The notes under the pieces were generated by a model that was not told the origin of the DNA, made no database searches, and was given only the letters and a program-made list of their open reading frames with translations. Below are positions 11,253-23,690 of a DNA stretch of 64,000 nucleotides, one piece after another. The translations under genes were made by a program, and so were the position numbers. Source of the DNA: Ricordea florida (lineage: Eukaryota > Cnidaria > Anthozoa > Corallimorpharia > Ricordeidae); assembly GCA_949710005.1 (NCBI GenBank), contig OX453274.1:23598689-23662688 (forward strand), given 5' to 3'. Numbering within the stretch: the first letter of the stretch is position 1; each line of letters opens with the position of its first letter.

Positions 11253-12126
11253 TTGCCCGAAAGGCATGTAGTTACGAGCAGAAAATATTGTTACAGTGAA
11301 ACGAAATATATTAAGCTAAATTAAGGATTTAATTTAAGCCAAGCATTGATAAACGGCTTCAAAACTAGCATGTTGCAAAATCTTCCTTTGGCAGCTGCTG
11401 CCTACCTTGAAGGCAATGCAGGAATCACGATGCAAATGGACATGAGCTTACCTTTGTCAACAATGCTTGAAGCATCCGATGTATAAAGGTTTCATGTAGC
11501 TGTTTGAACTGTCAAATGCGCCTTGTGAGATGAAAAAAATCGAGTAAAAATCACTCCAATGATGAAGGGCGACCTTCGAAACCGTTGCATACCGTTTTAC
11601 GAATCGTGCGCCAAAAGTACAGAAGGGGACGCCGGGAATAACTTACACTGCGCATGTTCCATTTGTTCCCAGAGTAACTTGGTCAGAGCAAACAGGCACG
11701 CAACGCGCTCAAACGTAAAATAATCACATCCATTGGAAAACAGAAAATTCATGCTAAGGAAACATTTCTTTGTAAAATTATCTTTTAATAGATGGGGGTA
11801 GATTAAAAAAATAAGCCCATCCTTGATAATTTTTGATATCCATAGAAATTACAAGTCGAGAGAAACTTCAGAACGCAGCAATATCAACTTTTGACGAAAG
11901 AATTATAAATTTTAAAGGGCCGGCGTTGACGGTCTCATTTTGACAGCCGACGCTGTCGAACCAGCCGAGGTATATATAAACCTCTCTTGTTAGTGGCAGC
12001 TCGTCTAGGTCTGTGACCAATTACCGGCTCTATTAATAAGAGCCGAATCTACCCTAAATCAGAGCCATCTTAGCTTAATGGAAATAACTCTAGAAATAGG
12101 AGTCAAGATAACTCTTATAAATGGGG

Positions 12127-12316
12127 CAGGGGCGGATCTAGGGGGAAGATGCAGGTGGTGCACTCCACCCCCTCCCCCACCCTGAGATGACCAAGCGCCT
12201 TTCTAATACAACTGGTATTCTGCATAAAAAAGAAAAAAACTATGGCACCCCGTCCTACGAAAAATCGGATCCGAGATCTGCACACTCTCCTAAGAAAAAT
12301 CCTGGAAACGCCCCTG
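12127..12316. mobile_element. Small MITE with CAGGGGCG ends
   Basis: The left end is CAGGGGCGGATCTAGG. The right end, inverted, is CAGGGGCGTTTCCAGG. The element is 190 bp with no coding capacity. CAGGGGCGGATC-type ends are typical of hAT-like MITEs, but no 8-bp duplication is clear, so the superfamily is a guess. It is nested in the right subterminal repeats of the 6.5-kb transposon. Confidence 0.5.
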
Positions 12317-12675
12317 TGGGATCTGTGGGGCCAATTTTGTTTTGTAACAAAATAGGCCACCTTTTCGAGGTCAAATAGCTCCTCCAATAGGAGCTGATAC
12401 GGCCCTTAAAATGGGCCCAAAAAGACTTGAACGAAATTGGCTCTATCAAATGGAGTCAAAATGACTCTAGTGATAGGGGCCGATCTGCACCAAGGAGCTG
12501 AATTATTGTCCAATATGGGCTAAATTGGTTTTTAGTGGGGCTAAAATGGTTTTAACTGGGGTCGATTTAGACCAATTTAACAAAATGGCCCCACCAAGAG
12601 TCAAATCAGCTCCGGGGGCCATAGAGCTGAATCGGCACTTTGGGGCTGAAACAGATCTTTTGAATTTACAGTGTA

Positions 12676-15600
12676 CATGTATGAACAAGGACGATAAATG
12701 AAGTGAGTTTTGCTAGCATACACATGGTGATCAATAAAACAGCAATGTTTGATAAATTTTTGTTCTCACACTAGTCCAATCGTGAAGGTCTCAAAGTTAT
12801 TTCTGCTAAACGATCCAATCTTTATTCTAAACAAGTGAAGGGTGGGCGGAATAAGAAACTGACAACAATATAGCGTTTACATGGCCTATACCCCTGGACG
12901 TTGCATTTACAAATCAAGCTTCACCAATGTCAACATGAACTTAGATACAAACAAATAAACACATGAACTTAGATATAATATTTCTTTTGAAATTGTTTAT
13001 TCTTACGGTGCGGACACTCGAACCACGAACGCTATGGCTTTATTTTCACTTTATTTGTCCTTTTTTTTCAATTACGTTATTACTTTTTTCAGATCTAGCC
13101 AATCACAGCCGCGAGTCGATGCAAGGGTCGAGACATTTTTTCTGCATTTTTCAAACGTTATTTCAAAGTAGCGCCGTGATTTCACACAACGGCGGAGACA
13201 CTTCTCCAAGTTTTTTCCCCTTTTTTATCAATCACAGTCGGTAGGCTTCGTACAATAGAGGGATATTTTACTAGTGCAACTATAATGGTGCTTTCTGGTG
13301 GAAATATGACTCCTTTTTTCATTTAAAAACAATAAGCGCTATTGAAGTTCAGATGTGTATGTGCTGGGCCTGCATAATCTCGGATTAAATGTAATCGACA
13401 ACGTCTGGTGTAACAACATTATGAGTCAATAATTTTCGCGTCGGAGGAAGAGACTTGTTGTTGTCCACATAGTTTTGAACAACTTTATTGACACAGACAA
13501 TACTAACTCGCACTGGGCCTGAAAATTTGTCTTTGGGAAAATCCCTGGTGGTGGAAATCAAGAATTCTCTCTCGATAAGTATTTGGTAACGCTCTTCCGT
13601 ACATTCCTTGTTGCTGATTAATCCTGAGATTACACTGACCTAATTATTTCAAGACAAATAATAGGAACTCATTTCTTCGTTCCCAAAAAGAGCCTTAACT
13701 CAACAAAAGTATCTAAAAGGGCATCTGTTTAGATGAAAGTAGTACTTACTAGTATAATTTTATTTTTTTATTTTTACAATTGGCTAATAACGATATGAAT
13801 TATTGAGTTTGAGAATTATCAATATCAATATATATGCTTATTAATTCTTCCAGCTTTCTGTTAACCCCAGATAGCTTCGCGGACACATTGATAACTCTGT
13901 ATGTGAGGCCAGAAATGCCAATTTTCGCATCATAATAATCGCAAGTGAGGGCTCTACATTGGTGTAGATGTCATCCATCCTAATGGTAACTTGTTCTGCC
14001 TGGGAACGAGCGCTTGTAGGCCATTTTCTTGGAGAGTGTTTTGGACATGCTACAAAATGATTACGGAATCTCTGATAATTCAAACTGGTTTCTACTTATC
14101 GTCGCTTAAGCTATATCTTGGCGTTTGGCTACATTGAGATCCAGATCCTTTTGTTACAAGGGGCACATTCAATCTGGTAGGTTGAGATCCGATTATTTCA
14201 GGCTCTTCGTCGATTGCGCCACTGCTCGGAGCAGGGAAACGATTGCTGGTCGTTCTTGGTATTTCAGTAGTTGTAATTCCCCGCTAATTACACGAAAAGT
14301 ATTAGAACTCGGACTTTGCATCTCATTACCTCGTGTAGTTGATCCGAAATCGTTTAGCAACTGTCTCATTTCTGTGATCTGAATGGGTAGAGCTTGGACT
14401 CTGGATTGTAGCCCTTCGTCGGTGCACTTGTTGGTTTCATCGTTAATTTTATCATGCTGTTCGACTAACTTTATTACCATATCTTACTATTTTACTGTTT
14501 GCCCTCCAGGACCATGGTTTAATTTTACATGGGATGTTGACATTTTTTACGAATTATGGAGTCACGGTTTGCCTTTAATCTATTAGACCTTAAACGGTTA
14601 TCGCTCAAAACAGTGCCATCCCTGGTTTAGTCTCAGCTTAACGAAGTCAGACAATGGCAGCGTTAGGTGTTAAACTTGTATCATCATACAAAAGGGGAAC
14701 CGGCTGAGTTTGTTGTAAACACTCTTTTAAATCATGCAGGCCAGCGAAGTCGCTGATTCTTATTTCACTACCAGCGTTCTTGAAGAATGAGAAGCTGTGT
14801 GCTCATTACAGTTTGTCCCATTTTTTCTAAAACGACTTAGGTAAGACAGACAGATGGTAGGTCAAAGTTGTTTATTTCATATGGTAAACCGTGTAAGATG
14901 GTTTCCTCCTCCACTATTTCTAGATGGCAGAAAGGTTGTTTCACCATGGCAGGCATTGGTAAAACTCTATTTCTGAAGGTCATAGTTTTAGAGGGGCATC
15001 TACCTCAAAGGCAGTTAATCAGGGCGCTTCCCTAATGAAATTTACCCATCTCAAAGTGAGACCTTTGAGATTGGTAAAACACTGCCCAATGATGACAAAG
15101 ATGAAACAGAATATGTACGGACTTCAGTGTGGATTTTCAAGAACGTAAAAGCCGTAGTTTTGCACAGCAAACTCCACGATTCGCAACTCTACCGGAGTAC
15201 GTTTTGTAAAAGATTGTGCTTAAGACACTGACGCACTTTTAAAGGACAAATTAAAGCAACCAACTGGTCTGTTTTAACATAGATTATTTAGTTATTGAGA
15301 AATAATTCAACAGCAGCGGCGGAAATATTTTGGTAATAAAAATATTAGAGCAATATGTAAAGGGAAAGCCAATGAACAAAGTGCCACCGTCTTCTTTATC
15401 ATGCGACTAAAACAAGACACTGAACGAAAACAACATGTGAGTTGAAACAAAACAGGAACTTTTATCATGAGCTGAGATTCCTTTTATATTCCATTACATA
15501 TTGAAATAAGTGGAAAATAAAATTTCTACTGCCCTCACGTTCACTCAAAAGTTGAACAATGCGAAAATTCAGAAATCTGCCACGGCTATACACAAGTGCC

Positions 15601-16779
15601 GAATCAAACGTTTTGTTTTTTTTTCCAGTACAATTCTTTCTACAGTTCAACCGTTACATATAGCGGGAACTTTCAACTGACATAACGAACCGTTTTGCAC
15701 TGGCCTTCATTTGCACCGACTAGCGGTTTTTCAACAACACCAAAATACAAACATCATTTAGAGTAGCGAAATAAATTCAAACAAGTTCAATAACTTTTGA
15801 CTATGAAGATGGTATTTTTTTCTTTACTCTTCAAACAGTTTTAGAGATAATGTCTATTGGTCAGTAGGATTAAAATTTGAGAAACTTTCCTGACTAGCAA
15901 GAACGTAAAAGGGAAATAAACATAGCAAATGCAACCAATCCATCGAGGGTTCAATATAACAGAAATAATACCACACTTTCTTTTTTATATGTAAAGTAAA
16001 TATTACAGAAGAAATGCTTCATAGGTAGCGTGTATCCATTATTGCTAAGCACAATAAGGGCGTATTAATAACACGAAGCGTATAACGCGCAGCACCTGGG
16101 ATTTCGATCCCTCCCATGCGTGTTATTATCTTCTTTAATCGACCTTCCCATTATAAACCTTCGCTCTCGATCATTCTAGAGACAACCTTTGCCCGCTTAC
16201 GAAAGACGACTTGTGAAGACCATATGGCGCTATGTAGAGTGTTTCATTTGCATAACAAGGATCCTTAAACCGTGATGACCTGTAACCAAGCTGTGGAAAA
16301 ATGCAATCTGGAGAATATGAAAATATCTGCAGTACGCAGTCAAGCAGATATATGTTTTCTGCACGTTTCGTGAGAAATTTGCCATTAGTGCTTTGTTTCA
16401 CGAGGGGACGCACAAGGCTTCTACTGTAAGTACCGTAAAGAAATGCTAAGAAATTTTCCTAGCATTCCTTACATACTCTCTCTTTTTTTTTCTTCGCCTT
16501 GTGGCCAAGAAAGGCGTCATAATCTGTTTGAACGTCATGGACGGTGTCATTAATTTAAAAATAAACCAGAAAGGGCCAATGAAATATGAGACAAATGAAA
16601 TTCAAGTCACGACATTAAACAGTTGCTTTTTATACAGCGTGTTCGTTAGTGTCATTCCCGATGCTCTTTATCTTTATAATTTCTCCAATAATCTGGAACG
16701 AAAGAGGGTCATTAGATCGTGTCCAAATACGCGTCAAGAGAGACTTAAGCAACAAAAAGTAATTCCGCAAATGCAAAAA
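12676..16779. other. Region without a recognised gene
   Basis: AT-rich sequence with only short frames. The longest with structure is minus 14480-14193 (start MVIKLVEQHDKIND), which looks like a coiled coil. It is followed on the same strand by 14083-13841, containing SRSQAEQVTIRMDDIYT-like sequence. Together these may be a broken ORF of a retroelement or host protein, but I cannot assign a family. Nothing else stands out. Confidence 0.35.
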
Positions 16780-16894
16780 AGTTGCGTGATTAGTTCTTTC
16801 TTGTTACATCGAGCTGTATGAGGTGTGTCACCCGCCAGTTAGTATGAACAAAACGTTAAGTTGCGTGATTAGCTTTTTCGGATCATGTATCTTA

Positions 16895-17125
16895 TGGGGG
16901 GCCTCGACCGATACTCGACCGATACTCGGTCGATACGTCGACCGAGTCTCGATCGATACTCGACCGACACTCGGTCGACATACCACCGATATTGTCATCT
17001 GAGTGTCGACCGCTACTATCGATCGCCATAGTGTCGGTCGGTTATCGGTCAACTATCGGTCGCATGTCGGTAAACTATCGACCTTTGTCGGATAAGTTTT
17101 ACAGTTCCTCGATCGACATATCGGC
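16895..17125. repeat. Left subterminal array of CGACCGA/TATCGGT repeats
   Basis: Dense, irregular 10-12 bp repeats such as CTCGACCGATACTCGACCGA and GTCGGTCGGTTATCGGTC fill the left end of the Merlin element inside its TIR. The same motifs in inverse order fill the right end. They could be multiple transposase binding sites. Confidence 0.85.
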
Positions 17126-17711
17126 CGATATGTCATTTACAAGAGCAACAGAAAAAGCACGAGAGAGGAAAAATATGAGAGACTGGGTTATTCCCATCAA
17201 CTTAATTGAAAAGTCAAGTTGTTTAATAAAAATAGATATTTTAATTTTTCCGGTCTCTATTTTCTGCTTTTGGTAGACGTTGTATTTACTTAAAACGTTT
17301 ATAAATGGAGAAACATTTCCCTAAATTAATGAAATAATGACTTAAAAAACTCAAACAAAAAATTTTATATTGCAACAAAATTTTTTCAAGATTTTAAGAC
17401 TTGAATCAGCCTGTAAAAAGGTGAAGTAGATAAGCATTCTAATTAAATCGTAATTATGACACTTAAATGTGTTATTTTTTTTATAGTAAATTACAACAAA
17501 AACAATAAACTGGCATGAAATACAGTAAAGCTTAAGATTTGCCTAAATAAAAAAATATTCTGCGATATTGTGTCTGAGCTTTTTAAAAACCGTCAGTGTC
17601 TTAACAACATTTCTCATTCACTAATATCGTTTCTGACACATATGCAAAGCAGACAATAAAAACCTGCAAACCACAATTACACTGTGGTTTATAGTAGCCT
17701 CTAGAGTGTAA

Positions 17712-18613
17712 TTACAGGGGATATTGCTCAGCAATGTCTTGCAAGATTCTTTGAAAGCAACCATTTGGGTGTGGTTCTCCATACCAACGTCTCCACATGA
17801 ATTCCTGTAAATATTCTTGAAGAAAATTGCTATTACTGTTTCCCTTCATTATTTTTAGCTTTTCCTTTGCAGTACTCCAGTTGCTTTCTGCATTCTGTGT
17901 ATGCGCACCCGTTGCTTGGTCCACAAAATTAATGGAATGATTTACAGTTTGGTGGTTTAAAGCCAGTTCCCTCTGAATTCTGTTATAAGCAGCCCACTGA
18001 TCAGTGTGAACAATGGTACCAGGACTTACTCTTCGCCGAATTATTGGCAAAAGGGTGGCAGCATTTCTTCTCCTAACAAGCTGCAGATAAGGTCGTGCAG
18101 GTTGATGTTGCGTGTCGAAGAGGCCAAGCACCCATCTTTCACTTCTAGTTCGCCGTCCTCGATGAAACTGTTGTAACGAATTAAGAAAATAAAATAATAT
18201 TATTTCATGATCCTTAGCTTTCATATGTTCAAATAATAATTTTGTATTAAAAAGTTTTTCATTCCTTCAAACCATTATTCTACAATTTCCAAACAAGTGC
18301 ACGATCACAGGGAGCCCACACCCAAAACGCGACTATTCAATTGCAACAAGAGAGTATGAAGTCATACTCTCGTGACTGCAAACATAAAAAGATTTGTCTG
18401 GGAATTTATCGTTGCGACAATATAGAACTGAAATAAGTAAAAACAGTTTACATTCACATAAAATGTTATTGTCTGTCGTTTAGTACCTATCTTGAAGCAT
18501 TTAAACCGCGTTTTAACGAGTATCACCAATCTTCTCTGACTTAACCTTAAATATGACAGGGGAGCACTACAAGGCAAAGAAAGGCCGACAATAGAACGCC
18601 TCAAATTTACTTT

Positions 18614-18695
<82 letters not shown>

Positions 18696-19071
18696 ACACT
18701 TTACAGTAGTAAAAAACACTGGTAAACGCGTGGCCTTCTCTACACTAAAAATCCTAATCGCTAAAATTCAAATCTTCGCTCGAGAATAATTCGAGGTTCT
18801 CCGTTTCCGAATATACTCATTCCTCTTGTTAGTTCTTCTTTAAACTGGTTCAAGCAGATGGAAAGCATACCAGACTAGAACTAGTTAGCCAGTTCGAGTA
18901 GTCTGGGTATGCTGGTTTAATCAAACTGAGATACGGCCAATGTACTAGTAAACAACCTTACTTGCAACTTACTTTGGACTTGTGGTTAAACTTTGATTCA
19001 TCGATTTGCACAATGATCCCTGGTCCTCCGAGTCTTGGAATCGGGTGCGTGTTCAAAGTAAAACAAGCAGA
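17712..19071 (-). CDS. Merlin-type DDE transposase (ISXO2-like domain), two visible exons
   Basis: Exon 19071-18973 (acceptor TTCAG, donor AAA|GTAAGT) codes a segment ending LGGPGIIVQIDESKFNHKSK with the first catalytic D. Exon 18167-17712 (acceptor CAACAG, phase 0 match) begins FHRGRRTRSERW, holds HTDQWAAY (second D) and NHSINFVDQATGAH..NAESNW (E), and ends EFMWRRWYG..EQYPL. All three catalytic residues are present, and this is the usual D-D-E order for Merlin. The 805-bp intron contains a (TAA)n palindrome. N-terminal exons beyond 19071 were not identified, so the gene is either incomplete here or has further small exons. It moves the element by cut-and-paste. Confidence 0.8.
18618..18694. 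repeat. (TAA)n(TTA)n palindromic microsatellite
   Basis: About 12 ATA/TAA triplets are followed directly by about 14 TTA/ATT triplets, forming a perfect self-complementary AT palindrome in the transposase intron. Confidence 0.95.
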
Positions 19072-19964
19072 CTGAACTTGTTAATAATTCAGCGGGATTT
19101 CAAGAATTTCCGAATGGAATAAAGGTTAGCTATAGAACTTCTGTCTCTGCATTCTGTTTTTGAGTTATTGCATGTAGTTTGAAATTTATGACGCCGTACG
19201 TTTCGGGATCGTTTTCGTTCAAACATTTCACTCACACTTTTACTAAAAGAAAGTCTAGTCAATTGTAAAAGAGAAATTGACGTCAGATTTTCATACCTCA
19301 TGGATACACAGCTACTTTGAAAAATGTTATGAACAAATTCATGATCAATAACAGGGCAGACGCATGAAAAACTGATGCAGCCAAAAATTTAAAACTTATT
19401 CACAGAAGTGGAGGTGAATAGTACCTTGCTAATCACCTCCGAGTTAACCAATCAGCGCGCGCGGAAACCACTATTCACTTGTGTGGTATACGGATATTCC
19501 CCAAGTGATGATTCCCAGTTGGCGAAATTGGCGTTTTAGTTTCTCGTCCCGGGAAAATTGTTAAAATGAATAGAACTAAACATTTCGAATAGACTAACAT
19601 TTCGAGCAGCGACAGAATAAAAGGTCTCCCAAATGCAGCCTTGTGTAAAAATATTGAAAGGATAATAAGCTCACGGTTTTTCTAGAGCTTAGCTCTCGGA
19701 AAAATGTTCGCTTCCCAAAACAAATGTCCGCGCATATTTTGTGGCAATTATAGCGGTTCTTTGTCAACGGAATATCGATCGAGAATTGATCAAAATACGA
19801 GGGTCTCGACGGGGTTAAAATGGGCAAGAAAATTAGCCGTTCGGCGTAAATATTGAGAAATTCTAGCCGTTAGCCGTAAAAAATATTAACCGTTAGCCCT
19901 CAAAACGGCCAAAAATATTAACCCTTAGCCGTAAAATTAAGTCATCACCCCATTGAGACCCTCA

Positions 19965-20355
19965 GATATCGGCCGACTATCGGCCGCAGTCTGTGTATCG
20001 GTAATATGTCGTATTGATAGAGTACCGATCGAGGTATCGACCGAGTGGCAACCGACATATCGACCGATACACTCGGCGACGTGACGAAGAAGTATCGGTA
20101 AAGTATCGGTGAGATATCGGTGAAGTATCGGTAAAGTATCGGTGAAGTATCGGTGAAGTATCAACTATAGCGGCGGACATGTGTGTCAGACATATCGGCC
20201 GATATGTCGGCCGATATATCGGTGGTATGTCGACCGAGTGTCGGTCGAGTATCGATCGAGACTCGGTCGACGTATCGACCGAGTATCGGTCGAGTATCGG
20301 TCGACACATCGACCGATATCTCGGTCGATGTGTCGACCGAGATATCGGTCGAGGC
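19965..20355. repeat. Right subterminal array of TATCGGT/GTCGACCGA repeats
   Basis: It mirrors the left array. From 20091 to 20162 it contains a cleaner 12-bp tandem series of AAGTATCGGTGA/AAGTATCGGTAA units. It ends in the inverted TIR at 20342-20376. A second short series, CCGTTAGCCGTAAA, lies at about 19830-19940. Confidence 0.85.
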
Positions 20356-20424
20356 CCCCCATAAGATACATGATCCGCTTTTTCTTGTTACATCGAACTG
20401 TATGAGATTTGTCACCCGCCAGTT

Positions 20425-20973
20425 CGGATGGACCATAAAATACAGCATAGGGATAAAGGCACAAACATAATGGTTTAGTACATAGCAGTATTTGTCCAAA
20501 GAAAGATTACGATTGATAACGCGAGTGAAGGGACCCAACCTCTTCCTCGTAACCAATTTCGACCATGGTAAACTGTCTGTCAGCTCGCGAGGTTGAGGCA
20601 TGTCAAGAAGTGAAATACAAAACCAGTTTCGCTATAAGCGAAGGGAAACCATGCTTAATTTAAATAACATTTTCCATGGGCAGATAACTCAAACCGCATA
20701 CGACAGATTATAACGCAAGACAAAAATCTGTGCGGGAGAAGATACTTACAGTAGAAGTCACCTGAGTCCCTTTATGTTGCGAACAAGGTGTTGGTATAAA
20801 TTCATCCAACGCAAAGGCATTCGTCCTTCTGGTCGAAGAAGCGACTAACTCAACGTTACAAAAGTTGAAGGTTTCCCAATTTTTATTTAATCTTTATTAC
20901 TTTAATTTATACAATTTATACAATTTATAAAATTAAATAACATATTCTTGCTTTTTAATTTAGTGCGGAGAGT
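20425..20973. other. No recognisable gene
   Basis: Flank between the Merlin target repeat and the DIRS relic. It includes a short AT-rich series of TTTATACAATTTATACAATT at about 20900-20930. Confidence 0.5.
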
Positions 20974-22937
20974 TTGGCCATTTTTAGAGCCACATGCTAC
21001 AACTTCGTCTTCCAAGAACTAGCCGATGATCAAGGTGAGTACCGTCAAATTGTTAATTGTAATTTGCAAGTCGAAGAATTTTGTGCCAACAGTACTTTGC
21101 AAAAAATTAAGGGCAGACTTGTAGGTTCCTTAGAATTCTGGTCGAATACTTCCAATGCTTCCGAGTTTGTTTTGAGTATGATTCAAGAAGGGTACAGACT
21201 ACACTTTAGGGCTCATCCTCGTCGCTGTTTCTCGCACAACAATTTATCAGCCCTTAGGCATAAATAATTTGTGGCGCAAGCAATTCTTGAATTGGTTAGT
21301 GACAATTGTGTAGTTGAATACCAGCTACATCCTTTCTGCGTGAATCCCTTAACGGTCGCGGAAGGCAAAATAGTTTCAGCATAATAATTACTAAATCGAA
21401 CCTAAGTTCAAATATGAAGATTCACGATCTCTTTCTCAAATTGTCGAAGAGGGTCACTGGCTCTCCACGTGGGATTTAAGATCCGGTTACCATCACGTTG
21501 ATATTTGTTTTTAGTGGATTTTCGATAACTGTGTGCGTAGGTATTTTACATTTTTCGTCTTGACGTTTTATATTCTAAGCAGTGCTTGTTTTTGTTTTAC
21601 AAAACTAATGCGGCCGCTTGTCAAGCAATGGCGATGGATGGGGTAGATCAGCTTTATTTACCTAGACGGCGGATTTGGCAGCCAGCTGATAAAGTTTCAT
21701 CAACTGCAGCTAGCATTATTCAGCGTAAGTAGCTGAACGCCTTAGGCCTTTAATGTAACGAAGAGAAGTCTCACTGGACTCCATTGCAGATTGGGTAATG
21801 GCTAAGCTTTATATTTGACACTATTTCCTTGCATTTCGTTATTCCAAAAGAGCTGTCCAAACTTAAAGGTCTCCTAGGCATTGCTATCACAGGCGGTCAT
21901 TGTACATATCGCTTGTTAGATTGGAATCGAATCGATGGTCATTGTACACATCGCTTCTTTGCTTGAATCTTGGTTATGTTATTTCTAGTGCGTTAGCTAT
22001 CGGCTCTATGTCCCGACGTTTCAGTCGTCATATGTATCAGGCCATCGAAACCAGGAGTTCATGGGACTCGATTGTTGATTTTTCTCTGGCTCTTCGAAGA
22101 ATTTCGTTTCTGGTGCATCAATATAGACTCTTTTAATGGCTGTGGAAGAGCAGCCCCAGTGACTTGATGTACAGTCATACTTACAGACGCCAGTGGTGTA
22201 GCACTCGGCGGATACGCAGCCACACTTAATGTTTTTGCAGCCACCAGTGTGTGGACAAGAAATGATATCGGTCGTAGCTCTTCTTATCGCGAACTCAAAG
22301 CTATGTATTACGTTTGTGCGTCCTATGCGAATCATCTACGGGAAAAAGGTTAAGATGTTCAGATATAATCGAGGTGCAGCTCGCATCAAGATCTTCAGCG
22401 GATCGCGCTAGATATTTTCATTGCCTGCCTCGCCAACCAAATTTCAAACGGAAGCAGATCGCGTAGGTTCCGAGCACATTTACTTCGCAGGTTCATTTAC
22501 AAAGATGACTAGTCTAGCAATCGCCACGCGTTTAGAATTCTTGATCATGACAACAAGTGGGGTCCTCACTTGTTCAATATGCTCTATTCCTACCATAATG
22601 AACAAGTAGCGTCATTCAATGCCGTATTTGCTTCGCCCAGTTGTTCAGGCGTAGACGCTTTCGCCCAAGATTGGAGGAGGGACAATAATTGGCTTTGTCC
22701 CTCTGCGATTTTCATTGATTTAACGATGAAAAAGCGTCCAGCTTGCGGCGGTCGGGGCACTTTAATAATTCCAGAATGGCCGTCTGGTTTGTTTTGGTCG
22801 TATTTACACTCGTTGGTACAAACGTTTAAGTGGTGTGTTCAAGAGGTTGTTTATCTGGCCAAATTGGCAGACTTTGTAGTTGAAGGACCAGTCCAGAAAG
22901 CGTTGTACACTAGCAAGACTTCAGTGTTCTTGGGTTG
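20974..22937 (+). pseudogene. DIRS-like reverse transcriptase / RNase H, decayed
   Basis: Pieces in different frames read as one DIRS-type polyprotein: LEFWSNTSNASEFVLSMIQ, PFCVNPLTVAEGK, STWDLRSGYHHVDI, FTKLMRPLVKQWR, IYLDGGFGS, KSHWTPLQIG, ISLHFVIPKELSKLKGLLG, and in the RNase H part GVDAFAQDWRRDNNW and RGTLIIPEWPSGLFW. The usual YLDD active site is YLDG, and many stops and frameshifts separate the blocks, so it is dead. Its recombinase domain continues at 23.56 kb. PLE and TIR elements have inserted in and after it. Confidence 0.8.
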
Positions 22938-22960
22938 ACCCAAGTTTAGCATTCTACTGC

Positions 22961-23062
22961 TTACAAGTATTGTGGGGATAGTTTCTCCGACGAAGGGCTA
23001 ACGCTCGAAACGTCAGCACCTCCCATTCACCTTACGGTGGTATAACTTACTTAATCAACTCG
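22961..23062 (+). mobile_element. PLE-type end module with near-hammerhead core
   Basis: The core CCGACGA-AGGGCTAACGCTC-GAAACGTC (22987-23014) differs from the hammerhead consensus at one position (CTGA is CCGA). It is followed by AGCACC and ACCTTACGGTGGTATAA, as in the 4651 module, and ends near 23062. The 26-bp block before it (TTACAAGTATTGTGGGG) recurs at 2161. Confidence 0.5.
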
Positions 23063-23690
23063 TTTGATTCTGCTGCTTAGTTTTAGTTTTCTTCGTAGAT
23101 GCTAATCTATTTCACATGCCCGATCGTATAGTTCATGCACACTGTTGCGCTTCTTTTATCCATTTTGAATTTCGGGGCTGCGCATGTTTAGCCGCTGCCT
23201 ACTTGGGAGCAGACGTTGTGCAGTATGGCGCGTTTCGCCATTTTGGTACCAATTCCCACTCGCACTCGTAAACTGTGCGTACGACACATTTCTCTGTTTT
23301 GGTGTAGGGGCGGGAGTGTTTTGTAGTTTGCGCGAAGTATGCGCATTCTCACAAGTTTGGTGTGTTTTGAGCGAGGCATCGCGCAGTATGGCGCCTTTTT
23401 CCACCAGTGCGGTGATGTTTGGCGTGTCGAAACAATTTAACCTGATACGTTGTTGTGATTGTCAGTTCGTTTGAGACATCCTTATAACAACATCATGGCT
23501 GTAAGTAAAGTCGTTAGATGACCAATCTCTGAAGTAGTTGATGCATGACTTGATGAATCTGCAGTTTGGCGCCAAAGCCTCGCCTACAATGCGCAAGTAC
23601 CGATTTGGCTGGCTGCAGTGGCGTACGTGGGTCTAAAGTGGGCGTTACAGCGATTCCTGCTAATCCAGTGCATATTGCTCTTTTCTTAAC

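Larger units (their letters stand above)
6166..12673. mobile_element. 6.5-kb DNA transposon with CACTG terminal inverted repeats
   Basis: The left end starts CACTGTAAATTGAAAAGATC and goes on TGTTTTAGACCC. The right end, read inward, starts CACTGTAAATTCAAAAGATC and goes on TGTTTCAGCCCC. Both ends are flanked by TA (6164-6165 and 12674-12675), a possible 2-bp target duplication. Each end is followed by 450-650 bp of irregular short repeats of the kind AATGGGGCC / GGGGCTAAAATGG (6180-6660 and 12020-12660). CACTG ends with subterminal repeats recall the CACTA/EnSpm superfamily, but I found no transposase, so it is probably non-autonomous and the class is uncertain. The interior holds other repeats listed separately. 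Confidence 0.6.
16880..20376. mobile_element. Merlin DNA transposon, complete, with 8-bp target duplication
   Basis: Terminal inverted repeats start GGATCATGTATCTTATGGGG and continue GGCCTCGACCGATA at both ends. The 8-bp duplication GCTTTTTC lies at 16872-16879 and 20377-20384. Length is 3497 bp. The internal transposase belongs to the Merlin/IS1016-like group, whose members make 8-9 bp duplications and often have ends starting GG, so termini, duplication and enzyme agree. Long inverted subterminal arrays follow each TIR. Confidence 0.9.
16780..20424. repeat. ~60-bp tandem repeat of the insertion locus, second copy split by Merlin
   Basis: Unit 1 (16780-16840) begins GTTGCGTGATTAGTTCTTTC and ends GTCACCCGCCAGTT. 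Unit 2 begins identically at 16860, is interrupted at 16880 by the Merlin element, and resumes at 20385 to end GTCACCCGCCAGTT at 20424. Joining the halves over one copy of GCTTTTTC gives a near-identical second unit. Confidence 0.85.

Noticed and set aside
20161..20601. Overlapping frames of 75-146 codons in the 20.0-20.6 kb region, both strands
   Set aside because: They are open only because the short CGACCGA-type repeats lack stops in several frames; the peptides are repeats of RYSTDTRS-like sequence.
22021..22335. Minus frame with many cysteines (22335-22021)
   Set aside because: Antisense of the DIRS RNase H region; the cysteine pattern is a by-product.
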